Source: Streptomyces sp. PKU-EA00015 | GTDB taxonomy: Bacteria > Actinomycetota > Actinomycetes > Streptomycetales > Streptomycetaceae | Direction of reading: 5' to 3' | Length of the DNA: 64,000 nucleotides | Assembly: GCF_013387495.1 (NCBI RefSeq) | Contig: NZ_JABZEE010000042.1 | Span: 1-64,000 of the forward strand | Shown here: positions 59,579-64,000 of the stretch, piece by piece | Numbering within the stretch: position 1 is the first letter of the stretch | Layout of the letters: every line of letters starts with the position of its first letter | Translations under genes and position numbers: made by a program | The notes under the pieces: generated by a model | The model's database searches: none | The model's input: only the letters and a program-made list of their open reading frames with translations | What the model was told of the DNA's origin: nothing

Positions 59579-60034
59579 TCACGCCCTTCGACGGACAAGG
59601 GCGACTTCCGCCCAGACCGTCTTTCCGGACGGCGGATACGGCAGCACACCCCAGCCGTCGGTCAGTGCATCCACGATCACCAACCCGCGCCCGCCCTCGT
59701 CGGCGACGGGGGATGCGGCAGGGAGCAGGTCACCCCGCGGGTCGGTGACCTCGATCCGCAAGCGGGCGTCGGGAAGCAGCATCAGGCCCAGGCGGAAGCC
59801 ACGGCCGGCCAGACGCCCGTGCACGACCGCGTTCGTGGCGAGTTCGGCGACGACGACCTCTGCGGCTTCCGCGCGCTCGCTGTCGCGCGGCCATCCCCAC
59901 TCCACGATCTGCTCCATGGTGAGCAGCCGGGCGAGGCGGGCCCCGCGCCGTGTAGCGCTGAGCAGTTGACTGAACTGCCGTAAGGACGTGACTGGTTGTT
60001 GGGGCACAAAGGTCTGTACGGATTCGCTCTTCAC
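59579..60034 (-). CDS. HATPase anti-sigma-like protein
   Basis: A protein of about 151 residues with a GHKL ATPase fold: EAAEVVVAELATNAVVHGRL (N box) and VADEGGRGLVIVDALTDGWG (G box), closing SGKTVWAEVAL. Like other Streptomyces RsbW-like proteins it probably binds a sigma or anti-anti-sigma factor. The start is uncertain: GTG 60034 (VKSESVQTFVPQQ) is chosen; the frame stays open to a GTG/ATG near 60115. Confidence 0.82.
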   Translation of the reverse strand: MKSESVQTFVPQQPVTSLRQFSQLLSATRRGARLARLLTMEQIVEWGWPRDSERAEAAEVVVAELATNAVVHGRLAGRGFRLGLMLLPDARLRIEVTDPRGDLLPAASPVADEGGRGLVIVDALTDGWGVLPYPPSGKTVWAEVALVRRRA

Positions 60035-60193
60035 GCCATTCAGCGTGGCGACACGCAACCGCACTGACCAGCAACGCTGAGCACACCCTGCCTGAATCCG
60101 CACCAAGGGCGTCACCGCAGCCGCCCCGCACGGTGGCTGCGGTGACGCCGAACTACTGGTTCGCCGGTATCTTCCGCCCGGCGGTGGAGCAGC

Positions 60194-60898
60194 TCAGAAG
60201 TCGTGGCGGTTGGCCTCGATGACCTTGCATTCGAGCTTCTTCGCACCCTCGAGCTTGTCGGAGGACACCAGGACGCCCGCATCCTCGTCCTTGAAGGTCT
60301 GGCCGGGGGCCAGGTTCTCCGCGGTCGACAGGAAGTCGCTGATCTTCTTGCCGTCGGCGAGGACCTCGCCCTCGAGGAAGTACGAGTACCGGCGGTCACC
60401 GTTGTTGGTGTAGTCGATGTGCAGCGCGAGCTCCTTGCCGCCCCATTCCGAGGTGGTGACGTCGCACTTGGAGAGGCGGAAGTCCTTCAGGACCGGGTTC
60501 TCATCCGTGCCCTTGCCGGTCTTGGCGCTACCGTCGTCGTCAACCTTCGCCGAGTCGTACGACTTGTCGAGCTCGTTCTGCGTCTCCTTGACGGCCTCGT
60601 CGACCGCGGACACGAACACGGCGTTCATGACGAAGAACATCACCACCGAGACGAGCGAGGTGACCAGGGCGGTGATCGACGCTCCCTTGCCCTTTCCGAC
60701 CCTCCCGGACTTGGCCAGACCGATGGCACCGAAGATGAGGCCGAGGATCGCGAGCGGCCACACGATCACGTTGACCAGAGGGATGAAGCTGAAGATCACC
60801 GCGATGATGCCGAGCACCAGGCCGGCCGTGGCCAGGCCGTTGCTCCTGGCCGGCTGACCGCCGTCGACAACTGGTCCGGTCGGCTGAACGTAAGACAT
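60194..60898 (-). CDS. DUF4190-type membrane protein with extracytoplasmic C-domain
   Basis: A 234-residue protein. A short Gly/Pro-rich N-terminus, then two hydrophobic helices (LATAGLVLGIIAVIFSFIPL; VIVWPLAILGLIFGAIGLAK), typical of DUF4190, and a third (ASITALVTSLVSVVMFFVMN). The last ~115 residues are an extracytoplasmic beta domain with LHIDYTNNGDRRYSYFLEGE and two Cys (RLSKCDVTTSEWG, KKLECKVIEANR) that could form a disulfide, resembling DUF4352/FxLYD folds. ATG 60898 follows GGGGGA. Function unknown. Confidence 0.85.
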   Translation of the reverse strand: MSYVQPTGPVVDGGQPARSNGLATAGLVLGIIAVIFSFIPLVNVIVWPLAILGLIFGAIGLAKSGRVGKGKGASITALVTSLVSVVMFFVMNAVFVSAVDEAVKETQNELDKSYDSAKVDDDGSAKTGKGTDENPVLKDFRLSKCDVTTSEWGGKELALHIDYTNNGDRRYSYFLEGEVLADGKKISDFLSTAENLAPGQTFKDEDAGVLVSSDKLEGAKKLECKVIEANRHDF

Positions 60899-61100
60899 GG
60901 AAGATCCCCCCACGGGATGTGATGTATGAACCCCGGCGCACAGCCGGGTCGATCTACAGGTAGTTGACGTGTACACGACCTGGCCGTTGACCAGCCGCGC
61001 ATGCACGAGCCCCCACCCTCTGACCAGACGACGAGGAACCCCCACCCCATCGCAAGCCCAGAAAGCAAAGCATGACATGAAAACATCGTCAATTAGCTGA

Positions 61101-61364
61101 CATGTTCGGCGCACAGCCTATCGTTACGGTTGGTATCGGCAGGCGCTGGGCAACACGGACGCCCTCGTGATCTCGCTCCGCTCCGGTCTCGACTCCATGG
61201 TGGACGACCCGCGTCTGCTGGACCGCGGGGGCATCACGACGGTGGACGCCTTCGCCGGCCGTGTCGTGACCGAGCCGCCGGGTGCGGTGGCCCGACGGCC
61301 GCTTGTACGTCTCGTGGACGGGGCAGCCGAGTCCGTTCCTCGTGGAGGCGGGCGTGTCGGTTGA
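61101..61364 (+). pseudogene. Possible gene remnant
   Basis: Directly after a stop codon the frame reads YRYGWYRQALGNTDALVISL and then RSGLDSMVDDPRLLDRGGIT, ending in an Arg-rich tail at 61362-61364. This has normal amino-acid balance and codon bias but no start codon or ribosome site before a GTG at 61170. I do not recognise the family. I take it as the 3' remnant of a broken gene; chance coding-like composition is the alternative. Confidence 0.35.
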
Positions 61365-61416
61365 ATTGACGCGCTCAGGGGCGCCGGGGTCGCGAGCGAC
61401 GCCAGGCCGGCCCGGC

Positions 61417-61866
61417 TCAGGCCCCGTACAGGAAGCTGTCGTACGGCGCGTTGTCGACCACCTCGTAGAGGCCGAACGCGCCGGGGAAGAGCACAAGCGC
61501 GAGCACGCCGAGACGGAAGAGTGCCGGGCCCATGACCGTGACGGCTTCCGTCTGGCCGGTGATGGTGCGCCAGTCGCGCCACCGTCTGACGTCGCCCCCG
61601 CAGACGGCCCAGAAGAAGCCGCCGAACACGATGCACACCCCGGAGCCGACCATCGAGAACCCCGCCACAACGGCCAGGAACGTCTCGCGGTCGTGGTGGT
61701 CGGCGACGAACAGTGACACGACGGCCAGCAGGACCACGGCGGCGATCCCTTGCACGGCTCCGCGTACGACAACGTCCTTGAAGCGCAGTCGCGGCAGTCG
61801 TACGCCGTCCTCGTCGGTCGTCGGTGCGGGAGCGGGCTCCGGTCCGGGCCGCAGGGTGCGCGTCAT
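61417..61866 (-). CDS. Small integral membrane protein (149 aa)
   Basis: A 149-residue protein with a cytosolic basic/Pro-rich N-terminus and three hydrophobic helices: VQGIAAVVLLAVVSLFVA, FLAVVAGFSMVGSGVCIVFG followed by GFFWAVCGG, and LFRLGVLALVLFPGAFGLYE. No recognised family or catalytic motif. It ends next to a gene remnant. Confidence 0.75.
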   Translation of the reverse strand: MTRTLRPGPEPAPAPTTDEDGVRLPRLRFKDVVVRGAVQGIAAVVLLAVVSLFVADHHDRETFLAVVAGFSMVGSGVCIVFGGFFWAVCGGDVRRWRDWRTITGQTEAVTVMGPALFRLGVLALVLFPGAFGLYEVVDNAPYDSFLYGA

Positions 61867-62194
61867 GCGGGCACGCTACCCGGCGCGTTCGCAGGGCGAT
61901 GCGGGGGCCCTGGTCGCGTACGTCTTCACTGTCGTCCCAGGGGGGAGCCCTGTGTCGGACCCTCCGGTTGGAGTCGTTCCCAGGTCGCCCGCTGCTTCGC
62001 GGGCAGACCGCCTCTGGTGGGGAGGTGCCCCGTTGTCCTGTCGCCTCGGCCACCGCAATACTCCCCCTGCCCACGGCCGCCTGCGGTGGTGTGGTTACGG
62101 CCGCGGTGAAGTCCGACTCCGGCGGCGATGCCCATACAGCAGTGATCGCCCATCCTGGTGACCGATTACGGAACTGAATTCCGCCCGGACCTCG
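61867..62194. other. Gene-free stretch between membrane protein and drmC
   Basis: 328 bp without a credible gene. A small hairpin (GCCCGC-TGCTTC-GCGGGC, 61987-62004) could end transcription from drmC, although it lies ~190 bp past its stop. Nothing else seen. Confidence 0.4.
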
Positions 62195-62959
62195 TCATGG
62201 CCGCAAACGGCGCAGAACTCCCTGGCTTTGAAGTGCCATGATGTGCTCGGCCGCCCGCAGTGGTGCATCTCCCCCACGTATCAACACCCCCGCCTCCATA
62301 TTCCTCTTCGCAGCCGACTCGGTGAGATTGGCGCTACTGAGGAACAGCACACGGCGGTCGGCGACCGCGAGCTTTGCATGCTGGCGCGACCGCTCACGCG
62401 AAGCCGGATCGCGCGCCCAGTGCCACAGGCGCACCCCATCGACGGATGCGAACGCCTTGGCTGGTTCGTCTCCGGCGAGCAACCCGGCCGCCCCCGCCAA
62501 GGTCTCCACGATCACGTGCACGACGACACCGCGGGCAGTCGCCTCTGTCAGCGCACGGGTCAGCGTTGGATAGGGACGGGCCGCATAGGTCATGGCGAGT
62601 AGTTCGTGACGTGACTCGTGTATCACCTCGGCCAGTACCTGCGCTGTTGCCCGAACGGGCACCGCAGGTGTGGCCGGCCCACTCCACACAGTACGTACCT
62701 GCACCGCATCCCGTGTATGCAGCGTCGCTGCGACGTAGCCGCGCAAATAGGCGGCGGCTTCCTCAGGACGAACACCGTCGGCCGCCACAGCCTTGTAGAG
62801 CTGCTCAACTGCCTCACGGAAGCCGGGAGTCGACAGTTCGGTCAGTGCCCGTTCGCGGCTGTGCCCGATCGCCAGCAGGCCGGCGAGGTCCTTCGTGCGG
62901 GAGGGGCCGAGGACCGCGACCACCGTTTCGGCCGCGGCCTCGAACCGTCGCCTGCTCAT
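62195..62959 (-). CDS. drmC: DISARM phospholipase D-like protein DrmC
   Basis: A 254-residue PLD-like protein. The single HKD motif is RQHAKLAVADRRVLFLSSAN (H194, K196, D201), with LTESAAKRNMEAGVLIRGG after it. An N-terminal helical part (ETVVAVLGPSRTKDLAGLLA) and the strand motif ESRHELLAMTYAARPYPTL fit DrmC of DISARM, an accessory nuclease-like component of this antiphage system. Its ATG overlaps the drmB stop by four bases. Confidence 0.85.
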   Translation of the reverse strand: MSRRRFEAAAETVVAVLGPSRTKDLAGLLAIGHSRERALTELSTPGFREAVEQLYKAVAADGVRPEEAAAYLRGYVAATLHTRDAVQVRTVWSGPATPAVPVRATAQVLAEVIHESRHELLAMTYAARPYPTLTRALTEATARGVVVHVIVETLAGAAGLLAGDEPAKAFASVDGVRLWHWARDPASRERSRQHAKLAVADRRVLFLSSANLTESAAKRNMEAGVLIRGGDAPLRAAEHIMALQSQGVLRRLRP

Positions 62960-64000
62960 GGCAGCAGACCTACTGGAGTGAGCACTTGTTCCTTGGTGCC
63001 AGTGATAGGCACCAGAAACCGACGGTCGAGGAAGCGATTGCCCCGTTCGCACGTCGTCTCTGAGACGAACAGGCAGATGTGACAAGCAGCTCCGTGCAGA
63101 TAGTCGGCCGGGTCGTGCGGCAGTCGCTCGGAGCACAGCGGGTCGGCCGAGCAGTGGGAGGCGTCGCCGAGGGCGCGGCGGACGATACGGCCGAGATCCC
63201 GCTCCTCCGCCAGTGAGACGAGGCCGCCGAGGGTTCCTTCGGAGTCGGGCACCGCGGTGTAGATGAGAATGCCGCTCTTCGGGTTCTCGTCGTTGCCCGC
63301 GTAGATCCGTTCGGCGAGTGACGCGGAGCTGTAGCCGCATTCGAGGGCGATGGTCCGGATCAGCAGGTGGGACAGCGTGTGCAGGGCGATGTAGCGTGCG
63401 CCGGGCCACCCGTGCAGGGGATCGAAGTCGCTCGTCTTCCGGTCCGACTTGCGGTTGGTGCGGAATCGGGCGAACGCCTCCTGATGGGCCGCCATCTCCG
63501 GCGACTTCTCCATCCTCATGGTCCAGTCGGCCATCAGGTCGTCACGTACACGCAGGAAGATGCCCTCGCCTCGTACCTCGCTGGCCGGCACCCAGTTCTG
63601 GGTGCCGCGGGAGAGGTCGACGCGGGTCGCGATCTCCGGCGACTCGGGGTCGGGAGCGTCGAGGCGGGTGAAACCGATCAGCGCCCGTGCCTCACGGAGT
63701 CGTTCGACCTGCCTGACGTCGGAGAAGAGTTCGCCGAGCGGCGCCGGTACGGTGACCGGGCGGAGCGTGAAGTCGTCGCTGGGCGGCGGGACCGGTCCCG
63801 AGAGCGCGTCCCATTCGGGTCCGAACAGCCAGTCCTGGACGTCGGGTGCGGACGGGGCAGGGCCGTCGGCCCCGGCCTTGCGGGCCGCGACGGCGGCCAC
63901 CACGGCGTCCGCGTCGAAGTCTTTGAGGTAGCCGAACGCGGGAATGGCGGCAAGGAACGTGAGGTTCTCGCGGGATTCGATGCCCTTCAGCTCCGGCCAG
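62956..64000 (-). CDS. drmB: DISARM protein DrmB (DUF1998), partial
   Basis: The frame is open through the right window edge, so the N-terminus is missing. The visible ~347 residues show the DUF1998 C-terminal region: YIALHTLSHLLIRTIALECG, SSASLAERIYAGNDENPKSG, ILIYTAVPDSEGTLGGLVSL and cysteine-rich metal-site segments (DASHCSADPLCSE; GAACHICLFVSETTCERGN). DrmB works with the helicase DrmA, whose gene should lie just beyond the window. Confidence 0.87.
   Translation of the reverse strand, partial: WPELKGIESRENLTFLAAIPAFGYLKDFDADAVVAAVAARKAGADGPAPSAPDVQDWLFGPEWDALSGPVPPPSDDFTLRPVTVPAPLGELFSDVRQVERLREARALIGFTRLDAPDPESPEIATRVDLSRGTQNWVPASEVRGEGIFLRVRDDLMADWTMRMEKSPEMAAHQEAFARFRTNRKSDRKTSDFDPLHGWPGARYIALHTLSHLLIRTIALECGYSSASLAERIYAGNDENPKSGILIYTAVPDSEGTLGGLVSLAEERDLGRIVRRALGDASHCSADPLCSERLPHDPADYLHGAACHICLFVSETTCERGNRFLDRRFLVPITGTKEQVLTPVGLLP

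Overview
The window is very GC-rich (roughly 70% or more), with tightly packed genes, frequent GTG starts, ATGA/GTGA stop-start overlaps and strong GGAGG ribosome sites. Its gene content is typical of Streptomyces: XRE/DUF397 pairs, several HATPase anti-sigma-like proteins, MmyB-like regulators, Tat-exported enzymes, a PF04672-type methyltransferase and an actinobacterial polymorphic toxin locus. I read it as a stretch of a Streptomyces chromosome; I cannot name the species. No rRNA, tRNA or CRISPR array was recognised.

Layout. 0-6.5 kb: the end of a DUF1080 protein, a divergent split LigD (polymerase and ligase as separate genes), a long-chain acyl-CoA ligase and YchJ. 6.6-11 kb: a Tat-exported flavin oxidoreductase and an ATP-grasp ligase/MFS pair whose reading frames overlap unusually far. 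11-18.7 kb: a GH4 glycosidase, an XRE regulator, an FMN reductase, an MHS-type symporter translationally coupled to AnmK (cell-wall sugar salvage), and a secreted M64 peptidase. 18.7-26.3 kb: regulatory genes (DUF397/XRE/HATPase), then an MmyB-like gene divergent from an HTH - ImmA/IrrE-type metalloprotease - 7-TM protein - FAD monooxygenase operon. 26.5-31.4 kb: a ROK protein and a four-gene, fully translationally coupled redox operon (ABM monooxygenase, beta-hydroxyacid-type dehydrogenase, amidohydrolase, P450) in which two enzymes carry unusual active-site substitutions.

31.7-37.3 kb is a scarred region. A DapDC-like decarboxylase, a PucR regulator and an APC permease have all lost their 5' ends, next to an intact divergent xylA/xylB pair. 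37.3-44.3 kb holds an anti-sigma-like HATPase with an acidic Asp/Leu tail, a large LuxR-family ATPase flanked by two copies of an AT-rich element, about 0.8 kb of non-coding GC-rich repeats, cysteine dioxygenase, a LysR regulator and a methyltransferase. 44.6-49.7 kb is a polymorphic-toxin-like island: a SUKH-like/deaminase fusion, a P-loop ATPase with a possible beta-propeller tail, a WXG100-like deaminase toxin whose start codon lies inside a 13-nt inverted repeat, and a SUKH-like immunity candidate.

49.7-55.1 kb carries carbon-starvation genes (cstA-ybdD) divergent from a solute:sodium symporter that is coupled to a sigma-70-family factor and a small membrane protein. 55.2-57.1 kb encodes a Tat-exported PLP enzyme beside a secreted RidA, an unusual pairing. 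57.3-62 kb holds a frameshifted zinc-ribbon protein, an isochorismatase-type hydrolase, another HATPase, membrane proteins and a gene remnant. The right edge enters a DISARM antiphage locus: drmC is complete, and drmB runs off the window.
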